Notes under the pieces: model-generated
The model's input: the letters and a program-made list of their open reading frames with translations, nothing else
Told to the model about the DNA's origin: nothing
Database searches by the model: none
Translations under genes and position numbers: made by a program
Part shown: in pieces, positions 46,279-55,128 of the stretch
How positions within the stretch are numbered: position 1 is the stretch's first letter
Layout: every line of letters begins with the position of its first letter
Source of the DNA: Parasporobacterium sp.
Lineage (GTDB): Bacteria; Bacillota; Clostridia; Lachnospirales; Lachnospiraceae
Assembly: GCA_017510065.1 (NCBI GenBank)
Contig: JAFWOB010000195.1
Coordinates: 1-63,307 of the forward strand
Direction of reading: 5' to 3'
DNA: 63,307 nucleotides

Positions 46279-47355
46279 TCACCTCTTCAGCTTCGGGTCA
46301 AAGGCATCACGAAGGCCATCACCCAGAAGATTTAAACTTAACACGATCAGACAGATGATAATCGCCGGGAATACCAGTTTATACGGATAACTCTGCAGAC
46401 CTTCCCTGGCTGCGTTGGCCAGAGAGCCCAAAGAGGGCATCGGCGCCTGTACACCAAGACCTACGAAACTCAGATAGCTTTCTGTAAAGATAGCGGAAGG
46501 AATCTGGAGAGCTGTGGAAATGATGATAACAGACAGGCAGTTCGGAAGGATGTGCTTGCGGATGATGCGTCCTTTCTTGGCACCGATGGAACGGGCTGCC
46601 AGGATATATTCATTTTCCTTAATGGAAAGGATCTCCGCACGGATCAGTCTTGCCATTCCGACCCAGTATAAACAGCCAAACACAATAAACAAAGAGATCA
46701 TATTTGCTCCCAGATTGGCCAGCAAAGAGCCGCTCTGGAAAACCAGAACCGTATTGAGGACCACGGACAGCAATATGATGACCAGCATATCCGGCAATGA
46801 GTATATGATGTCTACGATCCTCATCATGATCATATCCGTTCGTCCGCCGGTATAACCTGCAATACTGCCGTAGATCATTCCGATGATCAGAACGATGATA
46901 CTGGCAAAGAAGCCGACTACCAGGGAAACTCGTGTCCCGTAGACGCACCGGATGAAATAATCGCGGCACTGCTCATCCGTTCCGAAGATATGGGGGAATC
47001 TGGTGCCTCCCTTATCGATAAATGCCTGTTCATTCTTGCTGTACGTAAATGGCGCCAGATTCTTGGCAGTCTTGTCACGCTTGCCTTCCACGGACATGAT
47101 CTCAGCATATCCGTAAGGAACGATAGCCGGCGCCACGAGGATCACACAGATCACAAACGCAAGCACAATGATACTTGCTACCGCCAGTTTGTTTTTGAAG
47201 AGCCTTCTCATACCATCCCGGAAAAAGGTGGTACTTTCGCTCATGACGTCCTGTTGTCTCTTCTCTTCTTCGGTTGCTTTCCCGAATTTCTGCAGATTAA
47301 GCTGCAGGCTGAAAGGAGACTTCTTGGGCATTCCGTTTTCGTCATACTGCAACAT
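46279..47355 (-). CDS. oppC: oligopeptide ABC transporter permease OppC
   Basis: This 358-aa protein has a long cytosolic N-terminus (about 55 residues) before the first membrane helix, an extracytoplasmic loop (about 85-140), then five helices with the EAA motif around ILAARSIGAKKGRIIRKHIL. It forms the channel with OppB. Confidence 0.94.
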   Translation of the reverse strand: MLQYDENGMPKKSPFSLQLNLQKFGKATEEEKRQQDVMSESTTFFRDGMRRLFKNKLAVASIIVLAFVICVILVAPAIVPYGYAEIMSVEGKRDKTAKNLAPFTYSKNEQAFIDKGGTRFPHIFGTDEQCRDYFIRCVYGTRVSLVVGFFASIIVLIIGMIYGSIAGYTGGRTDMIMMRIVDIIYSLPDMLVIILLSVVLNTVLVFQSGSLLANLGANMISLFIVFGCLYWVGMARLIRAEILSIKENEYILAARSIGAKKGRIIRKHILPNCLSVIIISTALQIPSAIFTESYLSFVGLGVQAPMPSLGSLANAAREGLQSYPYKLVFPAIIICLIVLSLNLLGDGLRDAFDPKLKR

Positions 47356-47369
47356 ATCGGGTCTCCTTT

Positions 47370-48281
47370 CTATTCATATTTGATACGCGGATCTACAACT
47401 TTATACAGAAGGTCGCAGATCAGGTTCGCGATAACCATCAAAACGGCGAGGAAAATAGTAGTCGCCATGATCATGGTGTAGTCACGGTTGTTGATTGCGC
47501 TGACAAACTTGCTGCCGATACCGCCGACGGTAAATACGGTCTCTACTACCATAGATCCGGTGATAATATATGCGATCTGCGGTCCGGCATAAGTAATGAC
47601 AGGAAGCAGGGAATTCCGGAGGGCATGCTTAAAGATCACCTTCCACTTCGCCACACCTTTGGCTTTCGCCGTACGGATATAATCCTGGGACAGCGCATCC
47701 AGCATGCTGGTCTTGGCCAGACGGGTGGTATATGCCATCGGGTAAGCACAAAGGGCAATGACCGGCAGCACATAATTTGTGCTGTTTGCGCTCCAGACCG
47801 GCACCCATCCCAGTTTGATCGAGAATATCAGCAGCAGGAGGGTTGCCAGGATAAAACTGGGCACAGCCGTAAACAGCGTCGATAGGAAGATAATGATCCT
47901 GTCCGGTAGTTTATTTCGCATCAAGGCTGCTATACTGCCGAAAACAGTACCCAGGAACAGAGCGATCGCGACTGCGATCAGACCGATCTTACACGAGATC
48001 GGGAACGACTCCCCTATGATATCTTTGATCTCACGTCCGTTTTTCAGGCTGACGCCGAAATCTCCCTGCAAAAGCCTTTTCATGTACAGTCCGAACTGGA
48101 CCATGATCGGTTTATCCAGATTATACCTCTCGTTCAGAGCCTGGATCGTTGCTTCCGAAAGCGCTTTTTCTCTGTTGAACGGTCCTCCGGGCACTGCATT
48201 CATCAGGAAGAACGTGATGATACAAATCAGCAGTACCGTTACGATCGCGAGGATGATACGCTTGATGACATATTTTAACAC
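47370..48281 (-). CDS. oppB: oligopeptide ABC transporter permease OppB
   Basis: This 303-aa permease has six helices and the EAA motif DYIRTAKAKGVAKWKVIFKHALRN-type loop near 205-228. It begins with GTG at 48281, with AAAGGGG about 8 nt upstream. It is the first gene of the operon, downstream of the promoter at 48362-48390. Confidence 0.93.
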   Translation of the reverse strand: MLKYVIKRIILAIVTVLLICIITFFLMNAVPGGPFNREKALSEATIQALNERYNLDKPIMVQFGLYMKRLLQGDFGVSLKNGREIKDIIGESFPISCKIGLIAVAIALFLGTVFGSIAALMRNKLPDRIIIFLSTLFTAVPSFILATLLLLIFSIKLGWVPVWSANSTNYVLPVIALCAYPMAYTTRLAKTSMLDALSQDYIRTAKAKGVAKWKVIFKHALRNSLLPVITYAGPQIAYIITGSMVVETVFTVGGIGSKFVSAINNRDYTMIMATTIFLAVLMVIANLICDLLYKVVDPRIKYE

Positions 48282-48361
48282 AATTTTTCCCCTTTAGTTT
48301 TTTTACGGTACGGCCTGATCCTGCTCCGGGCCAGCGCCGTTCCTTAAAAGATACAGCTAAT

Positions 48362-48390
48362 ATAATAATCTATTTATGTTTATCATTCAA
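48362..48390 (-). promoter_or_regulatory. promoter of the oppBCDFA operon
   Basis: The -35 is TTGAAT (48385-48390) and the -10 is TATTAT (48362-48367), with a 17-bp spacer on the minus strand. It lies about 80 nt before the oppB GTG. Confidence 0.6.
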
Positions 48391-48415
48391 GAACTTTTAG
48401 TATTTTGCGTGCAAG

Positions 48416-48437
48416 AAGGCTGCCCTCAGGCAGCCTT
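48416..48437 (-). terminator. terminator-like hairpin after the MDR oxidoreductase gene
   Basis: A 9-bp stem, AAGGCTGCC with GGCAGCCTT, and a 4-nt loop begin 25 nt past the stop. The U-tract is weak (TTGCACG on the minus strand). Confidence 0.65.
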
Positions 48438-48461
48438 CCGTTCTATAAACAATACAGATGA

Positions 48462-49568
48462 TCAATAGTTTATGCTGGGGCTTTCGGTATGCTCGCTCTT
48501 CTCATCATCATCCTTTTCCCAGCAGATCAGTCCGCCGGTGATCTCTTTGCTCGGATGCGGGAATACATATTTATCATATGCTTCCGGAATCTGCTTATAG
48601 GTAAATCTGTGGCTGATCAGCGGAGTGACATCCAGTCTGCCGTATTTGATGAGATTCAGGAACACCTTGATATCCTCATCGCTGGTCCAGACATCACAGT
48701 TCTTATAAGCTGCAAGTTTGCTGGACATAACAGGCGGCCAGGTACCGGTGATCAGCAGATCTGCTCTTTTCAGCTTGTACGGTTTGGAATTGACATAGGT
48801 ACCGATCAGGCTTGCGCCTTTCTGCATGATCGGATCATCGATCGGCGGAAGGTCTTCCCCATGTGCCTGAGAGATCATGATCACACGACCTCTTTCGGCC
48901 ACCAGCTGGCAGGCCTGAAGAAGGGCTGCTCTGTTGCCGGTTGCTTCAAAGATCACGGGCACTCCGTTTTCCAGCAGACCAAGTTCCGCAAGGAGTTTTT
49001 CAAGGCCTTCCGGATCTGTCTTGGTATTGACTGTATAATCAACGCCCATCTGTTTGGATGCTTCCAGCTTTTCATCGTGATGACCGGTCAGGATCACCGG
49101 ACATGCGCCTGCGATGCGGGCAAGCTGTGCTGTAACGGCACCGACGAAGCCTTCGCCCATAACGATACAGGCTTCTCCCATCTGGATCTGGGAACGGCGG
49201 ATCGCGTACATTCCGGTATGTCCCAGGTTCCAGAACGCGGCCTGCTTAAGATCCACACCCTTCGGGCACAATGTGCAGTTCAGCTCGGATGTGATGATAT
49301 ACTGGGCATGCTCGATGGTGGAAACAACATGATCTCCGACTTTGAACTCTTCCACGCCTTCGCCTACTTCGATGACTTCGCCTGCCATTGCATAGCCAAT
49401 GTTGGTCGGCAGGGGAACGATTGCTTCATGTAAAAGCCCGCACTCTGTCCCCGGGCTCATGGTGCTGTATTTGGCTTTGATCAAAACTTCTCCCGGTCCC
49501 GGATGTCCCAGTTCTTTTTCTGCTAAAACAACTTTCCCAGGATGTGCTTCCGAATAAATGGTTTTCAT
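48462..49568 (-). CDS. MDR-superfamily oxidoreductase lacking the catalytic zinc ligands
   Basis: This 368-aa medium-chain dehydrogenase/reductase has a GroES-like N-domain (1-130) and a Rossmann domain with the variant nucleotide loop GEGFVGAVTAQLA. At the positions where zinc alcohol dehydrogenases have Cys and the GHE motif it reads MSPGTECGLL and NIGYAMAGEV, so the catalytic zinc site appears lost, as in some BchC-like or reductase members. The C-terminus ends in an unusual acidic tail (EKDDDEKSEHTESPS). The substrate cannot be told. It follows a UroD/MtaA-type gene but is separated from it by a terminator and a large hairpin. Confidence 0.75.
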   Translation of the reverse strand: MKTIYSEAHPGKVVLAEKELGHPGPGEVLIKAKYSTMSPGTECGLLHEAIVPLPTNIGYAMAGEVIEVGEGVEEFKVGDHVVSTIEHAQYIITSELNCTLCPKGVDLKQAAFWNLGHTGMYAIRRSQIQMGEACIVMGEGFVGAVTAQLARIAGACPVILTGHHDEKLEASKQMGVDYTVNTKTDPEGLEKLLAELGLLENGVPVIFEATGNRAALLQACQLVAERGRVIMISQAHGEDLPPIDDPIMQKGASLIGTYVNSKPYKLKRADLLITGTWPPVMSSKLAAYKNCDVWTSDEDIKVFLNLIKYGRLDVTPLISHRFTYKQIPEAYDKYVFPHPSKEITGGLICWEKDDDEKSEHTESPSINY

Positions 49569-49762
49569 TATGATCTCCTTTTACATAATCTTTTCTGCGG
49601 CCCGTGGCCGCCGTTTTATTCATTTGCGGATGCATAAAAATACATCAGTTTGATTTTATCATTATCAGATGCTTTAGAACAGTTACATATTATTAAATAA
49701 TCAGAGCACATTTGGTACTTTCTCACAATCCATCGTCCTTTTTTCATAACCCTGTTTATATA

Positions 49763-49829
49763 CGGACACGAGACACATACCTCAAAAAAGCATTCGCTGA
49801 TTGTTTTTGAGGTATGCGTCTCGTATCCG
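49763..49829. repeat. large imperfect inverted repeat (26-bp arms) upstream of the MDR gene
   Basis: The left arm is 49763-49788 and the right arm 49804-49829. Twenty-four of 26 positions are complementary, with a 15-nt loop. The inner arm is ACATACCTCAAAAA against TTTTTGAGGTATGC; the outer part reads GGACACGAGAC against GTCTCGTATCC. It lies about 195 nt upstream of the MDR start and after the previous operon's terminator, so it is not needed for termination. The rest of 49569-49900 holds no gene. Confidence 0.8.
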
Positions 49830-49850
49830 CATTTATACTCGGTCATAAAA

Positions 49851-49879
49851 AACAGGACTCCCTGTGAGAAAGTCCTGTT
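49851..49879 (-). terminator. terminator of the UroD/MtaA-like gene
   Basis: A 9-bp stem, AACAGGACT with AGTCCTGTT, and an 11-nt loop are followed on the minus strand by TTTTATG (GTTTTTTATG including the stem end). Confidence 0.85.
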
Positions 49880-49900
49880 CAAATATGCTCCGATTATTTC

Positions 49901-50908
49901 TTATCGTCCTGCGTAGTATTCCTCTACTGCGTCAAAGAAAGCTTTGATGTTTTCCGGTTTTGTCTGCGGCGGGATATCGCAGCCGGAACTGATCCAGAAA
50001 TTCCTGTTGGATCCGCATTCGTTCATCACTTTCAGGGTCTCTTCCCTGACGGTCTCCGGAGTTCCCGCAACAAAGGCAACGGCCGGGGATACATTGCCCA
50101 TAGCAAGAACATCTTCCGGTGTTTTGGCAAGGATCACTTTCATATCCACGCTGTCGCCGAAGTGATAAGCCTTGCAGCCAAGAGCAAAGATATCGTCCAG
50201 CATATGAACGGTCTCGTTGCCGCAATTATGATAGATCACTGCAAAGTTTTCATCCTGTACGGCATCCACAAGTTCCTTGACATAAGGATGAGAAAACTCT
50301 CTTGCCAGGTTCGGTGACAGAACACCTGTCAGCGGTTCGGCCATGATCACGCCGTCGCAGCCTGCCTTCTTGCATTCTCCCATCCATCCGATCAGGTACT
50401 TCGTCGTCTTCTGCATGATGGTTTCTACCATTTCCGGCTCATCATAGCAGTTGACCATGATCTCATTGACATCCATCAGTCTTCCTGCCAGCGAGAACGG
50501 TCCGATGCATTCTGCAAAGAACGGTTTGTCCGTGATCAGTGCTCTTGCTTTTTTAAGACCGTCCAGGATAGGACCTGTCTGTTTGGTACCGATTGCCGGA
50601 AGTTCCAGTGCATCCGCATCTTCCGGAGTCGCGACTAACTGTCCGATGATCGTCGGGACTTCCTCAGGGGAATGTACGCATTTTGCGCCGAATGCTTCCG
50701 CTTCTGCGGAAAGATTCATATAAGCCTGGGCAGCGGCTACCGGATAAGCATCCGTCATCAGCTTTACACCCTGTGCCTGCAGATCACCGCTGTTTACCAG
50801 TTCGTCTACTGTCACCCCAAGCATTTTGGCAGCCGGGAAAGACAGGATCGGAAGCGCAGCTTTCTTATCCGAGGCGATCAGTTCCTCGAACCATTTGTTC
50901 ATATTCAT
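49901..50908 (-). CDS. uroporphyrinogen decarboxylase-fold protein, MtaA/CmuA methyltransferase-like
   Basis: This 335-aa UroD-fold protein carries the zinc triad of methylcobamide:thiol methyltransferases: His-x-Cys in YHNCGNE near 228 and a C-terminal Cys in SSGCDIPP near 308. It lacks the arginine set of true UroD enzymes. Such proteins move methyl groups from corrinoid proteins to a thiol or tetrahydrofolate-type acceptor, often in O-demethylation by anaerobes. No corrinoid protein gene is in the window, so its partner is elsewhere. AGGAGG lies 10 nt upstream of the start. The promoter region has an 8-bp inverted repeat (TTGTTCCA 50925, TGGAACAA 50987). Confidence 0.78.
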   Translation of the reverse strand: MNMNKWFEELIASDKKAALPILSFPAAKMLGVTVDELVNSGDLQAQGVKLMTDAYPVAAAQAYMNLSAEAEAFGAKCVHSPEEVPTIIGQLVATPEDADALELPAIGTKQTGPILDGLKKARALITDKPFFAECIGPFSLAGRLMDVNEIMVNCYDEPEMVETIMQKTTKYLIGWMGECKKAGCDGVIMAEPLTGVLSPNLAREFSHPYVKELVDAVQDENFAVIYHNCGNETVHMLDDIFALGCKAYHFGDSVDMKVILAKTPEDVLAMGNVSPAVAFVAGTPETVREETLKVMNECGSNRNFWISSGCDIPPQTKPENIKAFFDAVEEYYAGR

Positions 50909-51015
50909 GATACAATACCCTCCTTTGTTCCACTTTGAATGTTGACTTACAGAGAATATTATATTCTGAATATTGAAATAAATCTTTGGAACAATTATTT
51001 AATTTTTGTAATATA

Positions 51016-52422
51016 TTATGAAATCGTAACGCGGTCTTCCAAAGCCTGTGTGGCAAGATCGTATTTGAATACCATATTGGTATAAGCCCAGATTCCCGTA
51101 TCGCCCACCTGCTGTTTGTATTCCTCCACGGTCATCTTGTCCCCGAAACCGCTGCGGACATATTCTGCCAGAGCATGTTCCAGTTCCTCCTGTGTATAAT
51201 GGATTCCCTGATCCACCAGGACCTTATTGACGATCATGGAACTTACGATATAGGAGGAAGCTTCTGCCTGCAGATAGGCATCTGTCGATTCATATCCCAT
51301 CTGCGAAACATAGGATGCAGCATCATATCCGTAATACCCTGCTGTACTGGAGAGATTGGCAGCCGCATAATTGAGCAGCATCTGCGCAATATCTCCGTTA
51401 TAACCGGTCACTTCCGTACGTTCTGTCAGGGCATTGAAAATGGCAGCATGGAGCACATTCTTTTCCTGAAATTTCCGGCAGTAATCCCGGAACTCTTCGA
51501 CTGTGGAAAGTTCTTCCGGCAGATATTCCCTCGTAAAGGTCTTCACCCATTCATCTGTCAGTTCCGGCGTCGTCACAACTGTTTTGGAAAGGATTGTCGT
51601 GGCAAATGTTGCCGTTTTTCCGATCAGATCAGCATTTCCGGAATAGTCCTCCGGAAAGGTGATCACCACATCCATCGTACTGCCGATCTCCTTGCCAGTC
51701 AGCTGTTCCTCATAATCTGCGATCAGCGCACCGGACCCCAGCTGAAGCGTAAGGCTGTCTGCAGAGCCTCCTTCAAAGGGTTCTGTTTCTCCCTCGAGGA
51801 TTCCCTCAAAAGCGATCGATATAATATCCCCCGTCTGCGTGATCCCTTCCGTTACCTCTTCCGAAACGGTCTGACCCCGCAGTATGGAATTGATATAGGA
51901 ATCTACGGTTTCATCACCCACCGTGACATATTCCGGATCCAGTGTGATCGTGGAATAATCATCGATGGTAATGTAGTTCAGATCCTCCAGTTTAAACCCA
52001 TATAATATGGAAGATTCTTCTCCGGACCGGATGATCAGCAGCCCGTCAATGAACTCGTACTCATAGGAAACTTCTTCATTATCAAGGGAGATCGTAAGGC
52101 TTCCTTCTCCATACTGATAGGTTCCGCTGCGTACCTCTCCTCCTTCATAAACGACAACGCTTCCATCTTCACAAAACTGATAGATCGTTGTCTCAGCCTG
52201 TTCGGAAACAGCAGCCAGATCGGATTCGGAAATGATACTGAGGTTCACCGGTTTCTCGTTCTGCGCATAATTCAGGATATAAAAGCCCAGGATCTCCTGT
52301 GCGGTCTCATCGGCTGGCATCTGTTCCTGGACGGCGGCTTCTTCCGCACCCATGACGTAGGTACTTCCCATTGTCAATACCAGGACGGCTGCTACCAGGA
52401 CAGCAAATAGTTTTTTCTTCAT
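51016..52422 (-). CDS. exported trigger-factor-like peptidyl-prolyl isomerase
   Basis: The product is 468 aa. A signal peptide (1-25, no lipobox) is followed by a beta-rich domain (about 40-155) of unknown type with alternating short strands. An FKBP domain of trigger-factor type comes next (about 180-285; GDIISIAFEGILEGE, PFEGG, LQLGSGALI). A helical trigger-factor C-domain follows (about 295-468). Cytosolic trigger factor has a ribosome-binding domain at its N-terminus; here that is replaced by export and a new domain. It probably folds proteins on the outer face of the membrane. Its C-terminus matches the protein at 35685-36470. Confidence 0.8.
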   Translation of the reverse strand: MKKKLFAVLVAAVLVLTMGSTYVMGAEEAAVQEQMPADETAQEILGFYILNYAQNEKPVNLSIISESDLAAVSEQAETTIYQFCEDGSVVVYEGGEVRSGTYQYGEGSLTISLDNEEVSYEYEFIDGLLIIRSGEESSILYGFKLEDLNYITIDDYSTITLDPEYVTVGDETVDSYINSILRGQTVSEEVTEGITQTGDIISIAFEGILEGETEPFEGGSADSLTLQLGSGALIADYEEQLTGKEIGSTMDVVITFPEDYSGNADLIGKTATFATTILSKTVVTTPELTDEWVKTFTREYLPEELSTVEEFRDYCRKFQEKNVLHAAIFNALTERTEVTGYNGDIAQMLLNYAAANLSSTAGYYGYDAASYVSQMGYESTDAYLQAEASSYIVSSMIVNKVLVDQGIHYTQEELEHALAEYVRSGFGDKMTVEEYKQQVGDTGIWAYTNMVFKYDLATQALEDRVTIS

Positions 52423-52462
52423 CTTTTTATCCTTCCTTCATAAATAATGTGTACCGCATTTT

Positions 52463-52490
52463 ATTGTATCGTTTCCACCGTGTATTGCAA
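52463..52490 (-). promoter_or_regulatory. promoter of the exported trigger-factor-like gene
   Basis: The -35 is TTGCAA (52485-52490) and the -10 is TACAAT (52463-52468), with a 16-bp spacer, 40 nt before the start codon. The -35 lies next to the end of the NUDIX gene. Confidence 0.6.
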
Positions 52491-52495
52491 TGTTT

Positions 52496-53056
52496 TTATG
52501 ACTGTACAGAAGAAAGCAGCAGATATGCTTTCAGAACCGCCGCGATGGTTTTCCCGTCGCTGATCTTCCCCTGCAGGATTTCTTCCACCAGATCATCCAG
52601 CGGCATCTCGAAGACTTCCAGGAACTCTTCGTCATCCAGATGCCTTTCCCCGCTGTGCAGTCCTGTTGCCAGATACATCGTAACTACTTCCTGGGTATAG
52701 GCGGGCGTCGGGATAAAGTTTCCCATGTTCTGCCAGTGGTCCGCTGTGATGCCGGTTTCTTCTCTCAGTTCTCTTTTTGCCGCCTCCAGCCGGTCCTCCT
52801 GCGCGCTGTCCAGTTTTCCCGCCGGGATTTCCATAATGACCTTCCCATGGGGATAGCGAAACTGTCTTTCCATGATGACGTTCCGGTCCTCCGTCACCGC
52901 CACCATGCAGACTGCCCCTACATGTTTGATATATTCTCTTGTTGCTTTCATCCCGTCCGGAAGCTGCACGGTATCACTAAATACATGCAGCAGCCTTCCG
53001 CGGTATTGTTCTTCAGACGTAAGCTGTTTTTCGGTTAAGTCGATTTGATTGTTCAT
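52496..53056 (-). CDS. NUDIX hydrolase, ADP-ribose pyrophosphatase type
   Basis: The product is 186 aa from ATG 53056 (GGAG 7 nt upstream); the frame stays open to 53137 without a site. The Nudix box reads GKLDSAQEDRLEAAKREL followed by REETGI, with one extra residue in the first loop. The preceding RQFRYPHGKVIMEIPAGK is the mark of ADP-ribose pyrophosphatases. It hydrolyses ADP-ribose to AMP and ribose 5-phosphate in the cytosol. Confidence 0.88.
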   Translation of the reverse strand: MNNQIDLTEKQLTSEEQYRGRLLHVFSDTVQLPDGMKATREYIKHVGAVCMVAVTEDRNVIMERQFRYPHGKVIMEIPAGKLDSAQEDRLEAAKRELREETGITADHWQNMGNFIPTPAYTQEVVTMYLATGLHSGERHLDDEEFLEVFEMPLDDLVEEILQGKISDGKTIAAVLKAYLLLSSVQS

Positions 53057-53210
53057 ATCATTTCTCCGTACTGTATAATATTGCCGCATTTCTCTGACCC
53101 TGCGGACCCGCCGATTATAGCATTCCATGGATCTCATAACAAGCCGGGATCGGTCTTATTTCTGGAGCCACTGCCCCGGGAAAGTATGACTGGATTACAA
53201 CATAAAATAT

Positions 53211-53449
53211 CCGATTGTGTACGCTGATTGCAAATAATTTCCGTTTGTGTACGCACTTCCATGTTTCTGCAAGTATCTTTGCAGGTATTTTCCGACAGAT
53301 CATCATAATATTGTACAAAATCATTTTTCTCATGTGAGAAATTGTATAATATTCATATGATCCAAGACTGAATGGATCCTGTATCGCAAACATTTACTGC
53401 TTTTTCCGTACACAATCGGACTTTTTATGTTATTCACGTACACAATCGA
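53211..53449. repeat. paired inverted GATTGTGTACG words between the NUDIX and DUF362 genes (array 3)
   Basis: GATTGTGTACG at 53213 and GTTTGTGTACG at 53243 (30 bp apart) face the inverse CGTACACAATC at 53407 and 53437 (again 30 bp apart). The right-hand pair sits in a 30-bp tandem repeat that also repeats CTTTTT. A TTCTCA-TG-TGAGAA palindrome lies between (53327-53340). The region separates divergent genes. No gene is seen in 53057-53544. Confidence 0.7.
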
Positions 53450-53544
53450 GCTTTTTGTGTCAACATGTAAAAGCCCAGATACTATCCAGCATGAAACATT
53501 CTGTTGTATCGGACTGTATTATGGTATTATGGAAAAAGTAATCT

Positions 53545-54750
53545 ATGCAAAGGGGAACCGGTTTGAAAAAGAACGAGATCATTAAGATCAATGGAACAGA
53601 CTATACTGCCATGACAGTCAGGCTGCTTGAGACTGCCGGCTTGGCGGATCATATCCGGCAGACGGCCGGTTCGGCAAAGGACCCTCTGATTGGGATCAAG
53701 CCCAATCTGGTCAGTCCTGTTCCTGCCATGTACGGCGCGACCACACACCCGGAGATCGTGGAAGGGATCATCTTGTACCTGAAAGAACATGGTTATCAAA
53801 AGATCATGATCTGTGAAGGATCCTGGGTGGGCGACAAAACTGAAGATGCTTTCGAATACTGCGGTTTTCGCTTACTTGCCGACAGATACGGCATTACGCT
53901 GCTGGACACGCAGAAAGATTCCTCTTTCCCGGCCAGTGGGGGCGGTCTGTCGCTTAAGATCTGCAGCTGTGTAAAACAGATCGATTTTCTGATCAATGTT
54001 CCTGTTCTGAAAGGCCATTGTCAGACCCATGTGACCTGTGCCCTGAAAAATATGAAAGGCCTGATCCCCAACTCTGAAAAACGCCGGTTTCACGCCCTGG
54101 GACTTCACGACCCGATTGCTGCGCTCAACAGCTGTATCCACCAGGATTTTATCGTTGTGGACAATATCTGCGGAGATCCGGATTTTGAAGACGGCGGAAA
54201 TCCCCTGGTACAGAACAATATCCTGGCGGCGCTGGATCCTGTCCTAACAGACGCCTACGCCTGCCGGGTTCTTGACAGAGCGCAGGAAAAAGTTCGTTAT
54301 ATAGGACTTTCCGAATCTCTCGGCATCGGTAGCGCAGACCTTTCCAAACTGGTCCTGACAAACCTGGAATCAGCCGGCAGTCCGCTCATTTCCGAAACAG
54401 CTGGGCCATCATCTGCAGCGGACTCCTTAGCTTCCCTGACTCATAAAGCAATGGCACTTAATTATGCTACCGAAGAGATCCAATCCTGCAGTGCCTGTTA
54501 CAGTGCCCTGACCGACGCCCTGTACAGGCTGGATCAGGAAGGTCTTCTGAAGATCCTGACAGAACGGCTGCATGTCCGGTTCTGTATCGGACAGGGATAT
54601 CAGGGTCTTTCTTCCCCGGAGCCTTCCCGGATGTCGAGTGAGGATCTGCCGGTGGGGATCGGTAACTGTACCCACGCTTTTACGCAGAACATCCCCGGAT
54701 GTCCGCCATCCGAGGATGCCATATACGAATATCTGAAAGCTCTTATTTGA
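53545..54750 (+). CDS. DUF362 family protein
   Basis: This protein of about 401 aa has the DUF362 pattern: IGIKPNLVSP, ATTHPEIVEGIILYLKEHG, MICEGSW, LINVPVLKGH and ALKNMKGLIP, then LDPVLTDAYACRVL. The C-terminal part has scattered cysteines (SCSACYSAL, GIGNCTH, IPGCPP) where relatives carry ferredoxin clusters, but no complete CxxCxxC motif. The function of the family is unknown; several members are proposed metalloproteins. The ATG at 53545 has only a weak site. A TTG at 53563 has AAAGGGG 7 nt upstream and may be the true start. Confidence 0.78.
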   Translation: MQRGTGLKKNEIIKINGTDYTAMTVRLLETAGLADHIRQTAGSAKDPLIGIKPNLVSPVPAMYGATTHPEIVEGIILYLKEHGYQKIMICEGSWVGDKTEDAFEYCGFRLLADRYGITLLDTQKDSSFPASGGGLSLKICSCVKQIDFLINVPVLKGHCQTHVTCALKNMKGLIPNSEKRRFHALGLHDPIAALNSCIHQDFIVVDNICGDPDFEDGGNPLVQNNILAALDPVLTDAYACRVLDRAQEKVRYIGLSESLGIGSADLSKLVLTNLESAGSPLISETAGPSSAADSLASLTHKAMALNYATEEIQSCSACYSALTDALYRLDQEGLLKILTERLHVRFCIGQGYQGLSSPEPSRMSSEDLPVGIGNCTHAFTQNIPGCPPSEDAIYEYLKALI

Positions 54751-55102
54751 GTTTTCTGTTGATCGAGATCGTGTTCTGTACCTGGATCACGAACAGCATG
54801 ACCAGTTCAAAGATAACTCTGCACACCAGCGGTCCTCCGATCAGGACCAGGATCCCGATCAGGAAATTTTTCCCAAATAAGAGGAACAGACCGACTCCAA
54901 TACATCCGAAGCTGCAGAATACATAAAGCAGTTTGATCACACTTTCGATGATCATGGTCCTGAAGTTGATCAGGTCATGAAGGAATCGGAAAAAACCGGG
55001 AAGGCTGTCGCGAACCTTGTCCGGAATCAAAAATACATAAGCCAGGACAGTCGCAATAAGCGCCAGGATCAGGCCTATGATCAACGCGATGGAAAACGGC
55101 AT
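54743..55102 (-). CDS. small membrane protein, unknown function
   Basis: The product is 119 aa from ATG 55102 (AAGGAGG 9 nt upstream); the frame reaches 55132 without a site and would overlap lgt. Three or four hydrophobic segments are visible (about 4-25, 50-78 and 83-103), the last ending in a basic tail. I do not recognise a family. It follows lgt by 26 nt and may be co-transcribed. Its end overlaps the DUF362 gene end by 8 nt (tail to tail). Confidence 0.65.
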   Translation of the reverse strand: MPFSIALIIGLILALIATVLAYVFLIPDKVRDSLPGFFRFLHDLINFRTMIIESVIKLLYVFCSFGCIGVGLFLLFGKNFLIGILVLIGGPLVCRVIFELVMLFVIQVQNTISINRKLK

Positions 55103-55128
55103 AATCAGATACCTCCTTATTCGTACAA

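Noticed and set aside
49763-49829. Intrinsic terminator
   Set aside because: A better terminator with a T-run lies at 49851-49879 for the same upstream gene, and the large palindrome has a 15-nt loop and is set 70-140 nt past the stop.
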